The translations under genes were made by a program, and so were the position numbers. A stretch of DNA of 32,497 nt from Caulobacter sp. (lineage in GTDB: Bacteria > Pseudomonadota > Alphaproteobacteria > Caulobacterales > Caulobacteraceae), in the NCBI GenBank assembly GCA_030645575.1, contig JAUSMJ010000082.1, positions 1 to 32,497 of the forward strand, read 5' to 3'. Below, piece after piece: positions 31,679-32,497 of the stretch. The notes beneath the pieces were generated by a model. That model saw only the letters and a list, made by a program, of their open reading frames with translations, ran no database searches and was not told where the DNA came from. The first letter of the stretch is position 1, and each line of letters begins with the position of its first letter.

Positions 31679-32461
31679 TCAGCCGTAGTCCTCGCGGCAA
31701 CGGGCATGGAGCTCAAGGTCGCGGGCGTAGAGCCGCTCGATCTTGCGGCGTTCGGCGGCGGAGATGTCGAGCACCTCGACCTGGCGGGTGACGTTCGTCT
31801 GGCTGAGGGTCAGCGGCCGGCCGGTCATTTCCGACATCCGGGTGGCGAAGGCGTCGGCCTGCTCCAGCACGCCCCAGCACCAGATCGTCGGCAGCACCGC
31901 GTCCAGCGGCTGGCCGGGAAGCCAGCCCAGATAGGCGCTGGCCAGATCGCCGAACACTTCGGGATGCTCAAGCTGATAGTCGAGAAAGCCCTCGAAGCCA
32001 TAGCGTCCGGCCGCCTGCGCGGTCAGGTGGGCGTCGAACCGTTGCCACGGCTTCTTCTTCAGGAACCCCTGCCGGGCATAGTTGTAGTCGGACCGGGCCC
32101 GTTCGGCGGGGTCGCGCAGCAGGACGATGCTCTGGACCGGAAGGCGCAGGCCGGACTGCACCGCAGGCTGGTCGAAGTGACCGCCGATCAGCAGATCGCC
32201 CGGCCGGACGGCGGCGTCGATCTTCGCCAGCGCCGCGTCGAGGCTCAGCACCTTCAGGTGTTTGCTGAGATTCTGGGCCTGTGAGCGCCACATGCGAAAC
32301 GCCTGCCAGCGGCTGATCATGGCCTCACGGCGCAGGGTGTCCGGCAGATAGAAGGCGGTGCGGTCCGGAAAGGCCTCGGCGACGATGCGCGAGAGGCTCT
32401 TGGAGCCGCTCTTCGGCACCCGGATGCAGGCCAGCACGGCCTGGTCCCGGCCCAGCGGCAT
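31679..32461 (-). CDS. Sulfotransferase-family protein
   Basis: 260 residues. The N-terminal CIRVPKSGSKSLSRIV resembles the 5'-phosphosulfate loop, and IVLLRDPAERARSDYNYAR the 3'-phosphate-binding strand and helix of PAPS-dependent sulfotransferases. The acceptor is unknown; carbohydrate or envelope polymer is typical for such bacterial proteins. The ATG overlaps the stop of the upstream partial gene by one base (TGATG), indicating an operon entering from the right. Confidence 0.82.
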   Translation of the reverse strand: MPLGRDQAVLACIRVPKSGSKSLSRIVAEAFPDRTAFYLPDTLRREAMISRWQAFRMWRSQAQNLSKHLKVLSLDAALAKIDAAVRPGDLLIGGHFDQPAVQSGLRLPVQSIVLLRDPAERARSDYNYARQGFLKKKPWQRFDAHLTAQAAGRYGFEGFLDYQLEHPEVFGDLASAYLGWLPGQPLDAVLPTIWCWGVLEQADAFATRMSEMTGRPLTLSQTNVTRQVEVLDISAAERRKIERLYARDLELHARCREDYG

Positions 32462-32497
32462 CAGGCGGCGACCCGGAAGGCGGGGTTGCGGGCGAAG
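32461..32497 (-). CDS. C-terminal codons of an upstream gene (partial)
   Basis: In the frame whose TGA overlaps the sulfotransferase ATG by one base, the visible end reads FARNPAFRVAA then stop. This is too short to identify. The coupled overlap is the only evidence that it is a gene. Confidence 0.4.
   Translation of the reverse strand, partial: FARNPAFRVAA

Overview
The window is GC-rich, tightly packed bacterial chromosome. It most resembles an alphaproteobacterium of the Caulobacter/Phenylobacterium type. The evidence is a Flp/Tad pilus locus in Caulobacter order (pilA-cpaA-B-C-D-E-F), a PhyR-NepR-EcfG-PhyK general stress cluster in Caulobacter order, and CtrA-like and GANTC sites in the pilus promoters. 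This placement is inferred from gene order and protein character, not from a database search. I saw no tRNA, rRNA, CRISPR array, insertion sequence or prophage.

Positions 1-9067 hold the pilus locus. On the minus strand are two nearly identical pilin genes, each with its own terminator, then the prepilin peptidase gene cpaA, then the tight unit cpaB-C-D-E-F, with cpaF cut by the left window edge. Divergent from the pilins, on the plus strand, are an isolated secretin-N-domain protein and two TadE-like pseudopilins. Prepilins are processed by CpaA, secreted through CpaC with CpaB and CpaD, and assembled by the ATPase CpaF, with CpaE involved in localisation.

Positions 9060-19473 are housekeeping and transport. 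They encode pabB-pabC for p-aminobenzoate (folate) synthesis, an MFS permease, a tyrosine phosphatase-like protein, an ABC ATPase paired with a 1196-residue ABC-permease/M1-peptidase fusion, and a class III CoA-transferase.

Positions 19493-30310 form a general-stress island. Genes encode a hybrid HWE histidine kinase, a YqjD/YqjE-like membrane pair, an iron-type superoxide dismutase, a DUF1328 peptide, a diacylglycerol-kinase-like protein with a metallophosphoesterase, a glycine-zipper lipoprotein, an OmpA-like lipoprotein, a small unknown membrane protein, then phyR, nepR, ecfG, phyK and an entericidin-like lipoprotein. Eight exact matches to the EcfG-type promoter (GGAAC, 16-17 bases, CGTT) lie in this 9 kb stretch, seven of them between genes or overlapping a gene end just ahead of a small envelope or regulatory gene. 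By eye I found none in the remaining ~23 kb. The regulator cluster therefore appears to sit among its own targets and to control itself through two divergent promoters.

Positions 30313-32497 hold a cytochrome P450, a sulfotransferase-like protein and the last codons of an upstream gene, all on the minus strand.
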